Positions 21,290 to 31,154 of a stretch of 64,000 nt of DNA are shown one piece after another. The notes beneath the pieces are model-generated. The model did no database searches, had not been told where the DNA came from, and saw only the letters and a list, made by a program, of their open reading frames with translations. How positions within the stretch are numbered: the first letter of the stretch is position 1; each line of letters starts with the position of its first letter. Position numbers and translations under genes: made by a program. Source of the DNA: Adiantum capillus-veneris (Eukaryota > Streptophyta > Polypodiopsida > Polypodiales > Pteridaceae); NCBI GenBank assembly GCA_014529385.2, contig CM043949.1, positions 109,639,977-109,703,976 of the forward strand. Direction: 5' to 3'.

Positions 21290-21892
21290 CTACGGTTGCA
21301 CCTCTAATTTCACATGAGAGCCTTCAACAGTGACACCAAACAAATTGGCATCTATCTTTAACATCTCATCCTCGCTCTCCTCTTCATCCGTATCAGTGTA
21401 GCCTTCATCATAGGCTGTCTTGGCCTCGTACTCATAGCTTGTCGTATTATATTCATCTCTTGTTGCCATATGGTGGAGATGGCTCTGCTTGCTCTTCAAA
21501 TCGAGCACCACCTGTCTTTCTCTCACCTTATTAGGCAAGGTGAACACCCTACTCCCCCAATCCTGTTTAGCACCCGTTGCAAGCAACCATGGCCTACCCA
21601 AGATGATTGAATACGCATTATCACCTGAATTTATCACAAAGAAATTGATTAGGCACTCAATGCCCATCACCTTCACTCTCACGTCGTGAGCCACACCCAA
21701 ATACCTGGATTTGGCATGGCTAGGCATCCTCATGTGCACATTTGATTTAACTACTACTTTGACACCTATTTTCCTCATAGCAGCTTCTATCATGATGGAA
21801 ACCTGTGCTCCACTATCTATATAGGCATGAACCTGCATCCTCTGTTCAATGACCACATCCACTAGAGGACGGACATCTGTTGGGCTACCCAC
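21290..21892 (-). CDS. Fragment C: Ty3-type retropepsin (aspartic protease) remnant
   Basis: This 200-residue open frame holds a retropepsin fold: IDSGAQVSIM carries the catalytic Asp-Ser-Gly-Ala, and YSIILGRPWL is the C-terminal ILG-x-PW motif. An acidic tail (TDTDEEESEDEML) follows. In life it would cleave the Gag-Pol polyprotein. It lies between the gag remnant (21893-22988) and the reverse-transcriptase linker, in the normal Ty3 order. The frame is intact but the element is not. Confidence 0.75.
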   Translation of the reverse strand: MGSPTDVRPLVDVVIEQRMQVHAYIDSGAQVSIMIEAAMRKIGVKVVVKSNVHMRMPSHAKSRYLGVAHDVRVKVMGIECLINFFVINSGDNAYSIILGRPWLLATGAKQDWGSRVFTLPNKVRERQVVLDLKSKQSHLHHMATRDEYNTTSYEYEAKTAYDEGYTDTDEEESEDEMLKIDANLFGVTVEGSHVKLEVQP

Positions 21893-22988
21893 CCTTAATA
21901 CATTGTTTTACACTGCATGCACATTCCCCTTAGCCTTTGGCAGCATCGTACTCACACTCGTAGAACAGTGTCTCCACAGCTTAAGATTCAACGCCAAAAA
22001 TTGACCAAAAGTAATGCTAGCTTTTTGGCTTTGCACAACATTTACCAGGTCATATTTGGGGTAGCCACGTCCTAGCTGAAAGTCTGCTTGCTTGATTTTG
22101 TGACGCCTCCTCTTTTTGCTAGTTTTTGGCTACCCTCTGCCTTCGTACATTTTCTCTTTACCTTTGCAAGATCTAGTCTCCTATTCGGTCTTTGTTTCCC
22201 TTTTAGCTATAGCCCTTTTGTCGGCCAAAACTTCAACATCCCGCTTATCCACTCCAATGATGTTCACGATGGGGACTTCACCACCATCCGGAGGAGTTGA
22301 CTACACTAGATTTTTGACTACCTGTTGTCTCAGGTCATTGGGCTATGCTTGGCGTCTACCTCTACCAAACATCGGATAAATAACACCTCTTTCTCTCGGC
22401 AGATGAGGGAAATTCAAGCATAATGCCCCTCGCTTAGCCGTAATTCCTGCATCTGCTCAAAAAAATCATGTACGGTTCGCACCCAATTCTGCATCAGAAC
22501 ATCTATACCTTGGTTCTCCTCATGAACAGCATCTATACCTTGGTTCCCATGGTTCTCCTCATGAACAACATCCCTTGGACCCTGAGGTTGGGTAGGAATC
22601 ATCGCTTCATAGCATGACATGCCCTGTTCAATCTTCTTTTTGATTTTCTTGCTTTTGCACTTTTGCAATGGCCACTGCACCAGTAACATTTTTTGGGCTT
22701 TCCAAATCCACTTTATCCCTCACTTTAAGATGTAAGCATGCCATTAATTTATCTAGCTTGAAGTAGTCACGATTAGGCACTTGCATGGCTGTCGCTGTCT
22801 CTGCCCAACATAGTTCAAAACAATTCAAAAACAAACTAAAACTTTTACTTACATCCTTTTAGCACGTTTAGTTTGAAATCCATCTTGACTGGGGATGCCT
22901 CTTTGTGGAAATCGTGTAGGAAGCGGGCCCGTAGAGCCGGCCAAGCCTGCCTCGGCTCACCCTCCAAAGCTTCATACCACATGTGGCA
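21893..22988 (-). pseudogene. Fragment C: Ty3 gag remnant
   Basis: Minus-strand segments LWYEALEGEPRQAWPALRAR (near 22975-22916) and FHKEASPVKMDFKLNVLK show a gag domain. Further on, YPKYDLVNVVQSQKAS lies before the protease. Many stops and shifts are present, and a short tandem duplication (GAACAGCATCTATACCTTGG type) lies at 22490-22575. The gag begins in mid-domain exactly at the end of the B LTR (22989), so B probably inserted into this gag. Confidence 0.6.
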
Positions 22989-23901
22989 TGTCTAACCTCA
23001 CTATCCTATCTTATTGCAGTATTAGCGAGAACCACAATTAATTTGTCAAACCATGGGACGAAGCTGACTCGACTAGTGTGCATAGAGGCTACAAGAGGTT
23101 GTCAATCTCTTGGAAAACAACTAACAATTCGCATCTAACTTAGGCTACACTCAAGTGACTGAAATCACCAAAAGCCAACAATCGCTCATCGGCAAACAAA
23201 TCACATCCTTTACAGCATCAAATGGTATCCAAACGTAACGAAACTCTTATGAAAAGTTTATAAGACCTGAGCACACATGCTTATGGTATCAAACCCACTT
23301 TAGGTCAAGTTCCAAAATCGCGATTATTAACAACAATGGATTTTTGACCTAGTCGTTTTCGACCCAGAATGCATCTAAATGCTTAGCAATGATGCCCCAA
23401 TACCCCACCTATGCTTAGTTTTCAATTTAAAAGTGTAAATTCCTAGTTATGATAAAATTAGGCCGCGGGTCGACGACGCAAAAAGCTACGAAATACTGTG
23501 AATGGCTTACGTCAATGGGTAGAGCTCTTACCTACAGTTGCAATGCAACAAACACAATTGCAATGTGACAACCGAAGAGAGAGTAGGAAGCGCGAGAAGG
23601 AGAGAAGTGAGCGCCGTTAGCTCATGCTATGTATTTCTTATCCAAAACTTATAAAAAACTTACAAAAATTGGTTTTTATACCTTAGCCAAGGTTTTTGGG
23701 TGGTCAAAACTAATAATCTGGAGTTCTACCAAAGCTGGGTAATGACTAGCTGATACAATCTGGAAACTTGTAGCTCCGGCTCATTAATTACAGAGTTTAT
23801 CCGAGAAAATAAGAGTTACAATATTCCCGATTTATCAAAATAATAAATGTTTTACAAAGAGAACTCCAAAAAATGGTGTCCGTGTTAGCTTGCTGCTAAC
23901 A
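22989..23901 (-). repeat. Element B 3' LTR
   Basis: On the minus strand the LTR starts TGTTAGCAGCAAGC at 23901, preceded by a purine tract (GAGGAGGGGGGAT), and ends GAGGTTAGACA at 22989. The TG...CA ends, the tract and the TATA box at 23671-23682 define it. The last ~700 bases match 42256-42955. The flanking five bases are TGGCA; the partner duplication was not found. Confidence 0.8.
23671..23682 (-). promoter_or_regulatory. TATA box of element B LTR
   Basis: GGTATAAAAACC on the minus strand, inside the LTR. The second LTR has the same box at 42937-42946. Confidence 0.6.
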
Positions 23902-26900
23902 ATCCCCCCCTCCTCGCCTGTATCGTTCCTTGACACAGCTTTATGGGTTGAAATACTCTTCGCGTTGACGGTTGGCAAGGCGGTCTTTAAGTGCATCCAG
24001 TGCCTTCTGGTATCTGATTCTTCTTTCTTTGTCGGGCACTTGCAAAAATTGCATTGTCACTTTATTCTTCAGCTCCACCACTGAGTAGCCTACAAACCTG
24101 GAAGTTAGGTTGCTGATCACCGATGCAAATATCTTCATTCGCTAGGTGAAGAATCCAGTGTAGAAAGCTTCTTCAAAGGCCACCATATTATTCGATGGCA
24201 AGAACATAATCTGGCATAGAAGCCGTAAAGGAATTTTTCTGAAGGCTGACCACTCAGATTGTAGCATAAGTCTTTGTTACCTTCTAGAAATGACATGCAT
24301 GGGGCTCCTGTTTGCTCCGGCTCATTAAAGACTTGGATGCATGTGAGCAACATTCTGCAAATTTTATATAACATGGCAGAAGAGAGATCTGGTAGACTCT
24401 TGAAGAAAGACATGGCACCCGTTAGGATTTTCACCATGTATTCCTCTGTTGCTTGTCCTCTTTCTGGAGATGGCAACCTACGGTAGTTAAGCCAAGTTGG
24501 CCTTTTCTTTGTCAATGCTTCATGCTCTAGCCATGTCCTTACTCTGGGTACAGGACAAAAGGTTGGATGTCTTTGAAGGGCTTCCGCGGTTCTCTTGTGA
24601 ACAGAACCAGGTATCTTGGATTCTTGTTCAACCAGCTTAACCTCCAGTTTGGGTGGTCTTTATCTGCTCCATCTTCTTGCATATCTTTGTACAACCTCTT
24701 TTTCACCTGTAATAATTTCACTTTGATGAGAGGGTATGGTAGGGATTGTTGATGCCATTGCACATTGATGTGATTGGGAGTGAGTTGAGTGATGTTGACA
24801 GAGTGTAAAACTCTCAACTCCCAATCCATTGCGGCTTTCCACTGCTCATCCACCTCTAGGGTGATCTTCTCCTTCAGTGTGTCTTCTTCAGCTTTAGACA
24901 GCTGGACCATTGGCACTATGTTTGCATCTGTGATGTTGATATGAAAATCCTCATGTCCACTCGGCTCTGCTATGGACTGTGTCTCAAACTCAGCAAACGA
25001 GACCGAGGGTGCGTCTATCTGTGGCGGCTCTGAAGTGCCTGCCTCTTCCTGCATGTCTGGTTTCCCGTCTCTGAGGAGTTGATTAACTCGCTTAAGCTTT
25101 GCTATTTCCTTTAGGAACTCTTCTTCTCTTTTGAACCCGCATCAATGCCAAGTCCCTGCGTTGTGATTGTTCTAGCTTTAATTCCAATTCAAGATATTTG
25201 TTCTTCTTTTCCAGTGCCTTGTACACTTCGTTAGTTCCTTTGATCGAGGCCACGGCTGGATTTTCTCTTATTTGCCGTAAGAAAATTGCCTAATCATTGA
25301 TCCGCTGTTCAGAGTGTACTGCAGAGAAGCATTGGCAACATCTAATTGCACCTGAATTTTTTGAGCTGACAGAGATGTCATAAGAAGTTCATTCGTAACT
25401 TCTGTCAGCTGCTCGTCTTTTGCTTTGCAGGCGTCGGATAGTTTGGTGAGCAGATCACCTAACGCCTCCATCTCTTTTTGCTGCCTATCTCTGACTAACT
25501 GATGTTGTTCAGCTTCTGCCTTCATCTCTTGCACGTGCCTTTGAAGATCGGTGATGACAATCATCCTATCTTCTAACTCTCCTTGGAGAGCGTTGATCAC
25601 CATCTCAAGTTCTTTGGCCTTTGTGATGCGGTTTAATGCTGCTGAACGGAGTCTCGTCGTCATTTCTTGCATCTGCTGTGCATATTCATTGACTTGTACT
25701 ATTACCTCACCGTTTGACTGCCACTCCTTCTGTCGTGCCAGTTGAGATGTACCTGCAGCCTCATGTGTGTCTTTCTGCTACGTCGTAGCTGCTGGTTGTT
25801 CTTGTGTTCAGGTCGAGGGTCGGTCTTCTTCTTGGTCATCCGGAGGCTTTGATGCCTTGACAGTTTCTGGCTGAGTGGAGGTAGAGGGTGATGGCTCAGA
25901 CCTTGTTGTCTCTTCTGGTGCCGGCCTTTCTTCCTTCTCTGGCTCGGGTTATTTCTCTTGTGCAGTGGTAGCCTTTTTTTCTGGCTCTACTTCTTGATCT
26001 TTCTCTTTCTCTTGTTGGTCCGCCTCTTATGTAGATTTTGTTTCTTTGTTGGATTCAAATTGATTGGTCTTGTCTTGCTCAGGTGATGGTGGTAGGCTTG
26101 GCATGGGGTGTTCCTGTTGTTCGGTAGGCGGTGAGGTTGGTCTGGGAGATCCGTAGCTTTGTTCTTGGGCTTCTGCTCTAGCCGTCTCCTCGGCTTGTCT
26201 TTGTTCTTCCACCTCCTTGGCTTTCTTAGCAGCTTCTTTTGCCTCCTTCAGCTTTAAGGTGTCTTGGCTTCTTGGTACATTCTTTCCAATCTTTCTGTCG
26301 GATCTTCAGCCTCTTTTCTTGTATGGTGTTTCGTTCTAGGGCTTTTAAGTCCAGCAGGTACCCATTTCTCTGGGTCCTTCCCTTGTGCTTGTTTACTGTG
26401 TTGGTAGGCTTGTTTCTCTCTTTCAAAGCACGCTTGCTTTTGTGCGGGCTCTTCTTGATGTGCGGCCACAACTTTTCTTTTCATGTCTTCTCTATGAGCT
26501 CTCTTTTCCTCGTTGTCAGAGCTCTTGCTGCTGTGCCTTTCTAGCGAGCTGTCAACTGACTCTTCATAAGATTTATATGATCTCTTTCCTGACCTTGTAG
26601 CTCTTGGAGAGGGTTGTGCTGCCAATATCCATGTGTTCTTATCAGAGCAGGCGGTAGGTTGTTGGCCATGCCGATGGCATGATATGCTATCCTTGTCAAG
26701 ACCTCTGGTGCACCCAAGTAAGTGATTTTTCCTTCCTTCTTAGTGCCCTTCAAAGTGGTCAAGATATATTGCACGTGGTCCACTGGTTGCCTTGTTTTCG
26801 ACTTGAGAACTTGAGTGAATGTGGTGGCCACGACGTGATTTGGCGTAGTGTACATTTCTGGCCTTTTTGCCAGAAAATGGAAGTGCTGGTGGTACAAACG

Positions 26901-27460
26901 GGCTGGCTCTTCCACTTGTTTGTGAATGAGGTCGACGAATGTAGCTGCGGCTGTCTCTTTGGTAAATGTTCATGCTATTTTTCTGTCCCTTGCTCGCATG
27001 GTCATTCCTTCCGTGGGCAGTCTGAGTGCCTCTGCCACTATCTCTTTAGTTATCACTACTTCGACCTTGTTCCCTTGGGTGTCAGATATTTGTGCGGTTC
27101 CATCTTCTTTAATTGTGGATAGAAGCTCGTAAGCTTTCTGAAAATCCACTCCGCAAGGCTCTTGTTCGTAGAAATCCTTGAGTCCCAGCCTACGGTTAGC
27201 CTCTTTTGTCTCTGGCTTTGCGGCTACATCATAGACTTCTTTGGGTAGGAGTTGAAAATCCACCTGATGCCCCTCTTCACTCTTGAATCTGCTAGTGAAG
27301 ACTGTAGTGTGATGCTCTTCCAGCTGTTCTCTGGAGAGGTATGATGCCTTGGCTACTTTGACTGACTTGGGGTCGACTTGATAAGCGGGCAGTTCCTGTA
27401 GTTTCTCTTTTTGGTTGAGCTTCTTCTTGGCCCTCTATATTGCTTGCATGGCTCCTGTTC
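23902..27460 (-). pseudogene. Element B long coiled-coil ORF next to the 3' LTR
   Basis: Minus-strand frames from about 27460 down to 24000 make one ORF of roughly 1,100 codons, broken by stops and frameshifts. The N-terminus (27263-26541) has DFQLLPKEVYDVAAK, EALRLPTEGM and RIAYHAIGMANNL, a pattern resembling the putative plant transposon protein domain found in gypsy elements. Next come charged low-complexity and Pro/Glu-rich parts (26600-25750), a coiled coil (25672-25268) and a C-terminal domain (25054-23941) with EVDEQWKAAMDWELRVLHS and LTSRFVGYS. There is no zinc knuckle. Such ORFs can be gag, or an extra ORF between pol and the 3' LTR as in Athila and Tat relatives. Position beside the PPT and 3' LTR favours the latter. 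Confidence 0.65.
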
Positions 27461-29650
27461 AGTGAATAGAGTGCAAAGTTAGCAGATTTGTCAGAATTTT
27501 CTCTGAAATGTTCTTTAGGCTGAAATGTTGACAACTTTGGTCCAATTTGCTTCAAATCAATTTTTGAACAAGCAAAGATGCATAAAAACATGCAAGGAAC
27601 AAAACTGTGAAGTCAAGACAAATATTTGCAACCAAAGTAAATAATTTTACAGCTGAGGAAAATTTTCAACTTTTTGCAAACTTGGATTTATAGGCTTGAA
27701 GTATATACCAAATACATGCTTTGAGTGAAATATGGGCTCATTTGGATGCATAGGGTAAATATGGTACCAGATTTTGGCTTTAGGTCTTTGAAGAAGTAGA
27801 TATAAAGGAAATTTGAGATTTTGAGCTCCAAATTGGTTCAAATTTGGCTAGTGGGCCTAAGATATCATGTACTTTGGATGTATGATGTCAAAATATCAAA
27901 ATTCCCCAATTTTGACCAGAAAGTAAATAATTGGGATTATTAACATTTCTTCCAAAATTGACATTTTTTGGTTCTAGGCATTGTATAGACCGTGTATATG
28001 AGATATAAGGTGATTTGGATCAAGAAATGTGGTCCATAACCTAAAATTTGGCTTGCAAAGACTTCTTTGCGTTTTTTGACAATTTTCCAAGTAATGGGTG
28101 GTCATTTTGGCTCATACTTGATTTTTGGCATCTAATAGGTGTGTACACATGATAGGTGAGGTGAGATGATAATTTCCAAATAAAACTGATGCAAAAGTAA
28201 ATAATTGTGATTATTTACTATAGTGACAAAATCTTTGCAAAACCTACAAATTTTGACCTAGACATATTCCATACACCTAATACAAGTCCTAAATTGAATT
28301 TGGTCATGCTGGCATCACTTTGTGCTTTGTCGATTGTGAAATGACCGCTTTTTGTGACTACACTACCTGTTGGGTTGGTCGATCAACTTTGAGGCTTTGG
28401 ACTTGCCGCAACATAGTCGTGAAGCAACCTGTCCAATTCTGGCTCATTTGGAGTCAGTTTGACCTCGTACATCGAATTTGACGCTTTGTAACCTTCGAGC
28501 CGTCTTCTGCTTTTTGAGGGCTTTGCTTGATGGATTTCACCAAACCAATCATATACATTGTATATGGACCTCATAAGCAAGCCATATGTGGAGTTAGGTC
28601 GGAATTCTGGCATTTTCCAAAAACCTAACTTTTCTAGTGGGGACCCCCTCGACCCCAGCCGAATGGTCAACTTATGATATAGAAAGGTTCTATTATGTTA
28701 GGGCATGCTATAGTTCAATTCCCATCTGATTTGGTCAAGCTGGCAGGCCACTATGGTCAGTTTTAGGTCGTAGGTCTTCGTGCACTGCTCGATTTCTAGG
28801 ATTTTTTCTAGGGCTTTAGACTAGCTACCGGCCGTACAAAATGGATCATTGTCAAGTAAAGAACTTACCCCTCATGTGTCGTGTGAGACAGCGTTGAAAA
28901 TGGTCAACTATGGGCTCTAGAAAAGTCGCACAAAAGAGGCGAAATCTCTCTCTGCAAAGGCTCCAAGTGGAAATGAGGTGGTTTTAGCCTACCTTGGATA
29001 TCTATACTCGAACTTCCCGAACCAAATTTCCCCAGATTCCCCCGTTAGTCTTACTAGGCCGTGAAATCTATGTTAGACTCAAAAATTTTCGTGATCGGAT
29101 TCCTGTAGCTCATTCTGCAAGAATTTTGCAAAAGTAGGCTTGGCCGCCTAATTTAGGTTTCCCGCTTCCATTTTCTAATTTCATTGAAAATTTATGTGCT
29201 CGTCCGCCTTGTCTTTCTGATCACCATCGTGTCTTCCATTTTTCCATATGAGCTTCCCTGCTATTTATTATTAATTTTTGACTTGTTTATTTGAAAAAAT
29301 AAAAGAAAATAGCAAAATGCTCTAAAAAAGCAAAGTAAAAATCCAATAATTAAGAAAATCCATTGAAAAACACAGCTTTATTGTTTTTTATTAAATTTTT
29401 CTATTTGTAAGTCTCATTATCAATAAAAATGATGAAAAATAACCAAAAAAGGACTATTTTTAATGATTTTTTGATAGTATATATACTATTTACACTCATC
29501 ACGAAGATATTATCAGTGAATTTTTCCTTGATGATGAATTATAAGAGCATTACTAGGTAATTTTGTAAAAAATCACATGTTAACATCGTACTTTTTTCTC
29601 CCTCTTCAAACATTGCCCTTAATTACTTAGTACTTAGTACTTAGTGCCCT
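27461..29650. other. Non-coding spacer in element B
   Basis: This AT-rich stretch has no convincing coding frame on either strand; the minus-strand frame at 28383-28670 resembles no known domain. Text is repetitive in style (WTTTTGACCWAG motifs, TCCAAATAATTTACTTTTG types). It fits the long untranslated spacer common between pol and the last ORF of large gypsy elements. No LTR was recognised here. Confidence 0.4.
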
Positions 29651-30289
29651 TCCACCCTCCTAGATGGCGTACTCCGGGACGACTGGGTGCATGGGTTGAA
29701 CAATTGTGTCTATGCATAGCCCTGGTTGGCTCTACCATGCTATGAAGCTCAATGCAATTCAAACTATTATGTTGTGCAAGAGCTGGGTCTTGAGTAACTG
29801 ACTCAAGGGTTTTCGATGTCGAGGTTTGCTGGTGATTTCTTCAAAAGAGAAAATCTTGTAGCTTGTGTGCTCTCTGTTTGATTGTACCACTAGGATGATT
29901 CAGCACATTGATTGCTTGAGCTGTTGGTAGCACTTTTGACTATTGCCAAGCTTTTTCTTGCCATTGGTAGCTTGGTTGGCTCGGTGCTGCATGGTGTGGT
30001 GGAGTCTTTTGAGATTTAACTCACCATTGCTTGATTGGTTTTATGTTTGTGGAGAAGATAAGTGCTCCTTTTTCCTCCAAACCATTTCCATGTTAGGTTC
30101 CTTGCGAGGAGATGCTTGTCTCTATGTTTTAACCCTTGGAGCTACCTTTTGTTTTGTCGGTGAAGTTTTAGGCACCCAGATCTGAATCGGTTTATCCTTA
30201 AACTGTGCTTTTGGTACCCAAATTTGCCTGACTCCTTGCATGGTACCTATAGCATTTGATTTTCGAAGGGATGGAGAAGATTGACTACT
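29651..30289 (-). pseudogene. Tail of the integrase-protease frame with WVPK repeats
   Basis: Below the stop at 30290 the minus strand stays readable: VRQIWVPKAQFKDKPIQIWV repeats the QIWVPK unit twice, followed by lysine-rich text with only a few stops down to about 29700. Lys-Trp-rich repeats of this kind occur in retroelement gag and linker regions. It is an inferred extension of the ORF above and is degraded. Confidence 0.4.
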
Positions 30290-31147
30290 TCATGGTTTGG
30301 TCTGCTGATTGCTTCTTTTCCATTCCTCCTTGCTTGGTGCAATTGGAACAATGAGTTGCCCTCCTTTAGGTGATAGCTTTAGCTGATTTGTGTCCCAATC
30401 TGGTACTGCTTTGTATGTTCGCATCCAGGGAATTCCAAGGATCATCGTCTCATTCATGTATTCATCTGGTAAGCATACAAACTGATGAGGACATGAACAT
30501 CCATGTACTATCACGTTCAAGTTGACTACTCTCAATGTTGGGGTTGGGTTCTTGTTGCATCCTTTGATTGTTGCTATTCTTGCTGTCAATGCTTGACTTG
30601 TTGACTTCTTGTATGTGGAATAACTGTCTGCATTTACTCTAGCTCCTGTGTCGACCAAAGCATTGGTCCTACGATTGTTGAGGTTTACTTTGATGCGCAG
30701 GTCCATTCCATCCAACCATTCATCATCTGTTGAAACTGCGTCTTTAGGTAATTCCCATTGTCGATCATCTATTTCCAGAGTGTTGATGGGAATCGGTATC
30801 TGTTGATTCTTGAGAGCAGCTTTCTGCTTGAGTATCCGAAGCCGAGCTTTCTCTTGGGCTTCATCAATAACCTGATGTCGTTTGATCTTCCTTGGTATAG
30901 CTGCATGCATTCTTTCTAGTAATTCATTGGTTAGTGGCAAATTGTATTTCTTTAAACGACATCCACTAATCCAATTAGCCATTGGTTCACCATCTAGGGT
31001 GGACAACTTTATTGCTCCACTTGGAGATACATCTTCAATGATAAATGGTCCATTTCCCTTTTTCTTAAACTTGGGAATGTGTTGCTTAAGGGAATAGATT
31101 AAAATTAAGTCCCCTTTCTTGAAGATTTTTGTGATTAAGTGGCACAA
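30290..31147 (-). CDS. Integrase C-terminal domain joined to an aspartic protease
   Basis: One uninterrupted 285-codon frame. Residues 9-70 are a Ty3 integrase C-terminal domain: FKKGDLILIYSLKQH, GPFIIEDVSPSGAIKLSTL and SGCRLKKY match the usual GDLVL...GPF...GAVxL...NGxRLKxY pattern. A helical linker of about 80 residues follows. Residues 150-270 form a retropepsin: NALVDTGARV has the catalytic Asp-Thr-Gly-Ala, and MILGIPWM is the ILG-x-PW motif. Protease after integrase reverses the normal Ty3 order (protease before reverse transcriptase). It could be an in-frame fusion of two elements or a genuine rearranged polyprotein. The listed start is not an ATG; the true N-terminus is cut off where the head-to-head Tat-like element begins near 31150. 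Confidence 0.7.
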   Translation of the reverse strand: MCHLITKIFKKGDLILIYSLKQHIPKFKKKGNGPFIIEDVSPSGAIKLSTLDGEPMANWISGCRLKKYNLPLTNELLERMHAAIPRKIKRHQVIDEAQEKARLRILKQKAALKNQQIPIPINTLEIDDRQWELPKDAVSTDDEWLDGMDLRIKVNLNNRRTNALVDTGARVNADSYSTYKKSTSQALTARIATIKGCNKNPTPTLRVVNLNVIVHGCSCPHQFVCLPDEYMNETMILGIPWMRTYKAVPDWDTNQLKLSPKGGQLIVPIAPSKEEWKRSNQQTKP

Positions 31148-31154
31148 AAGCTAA

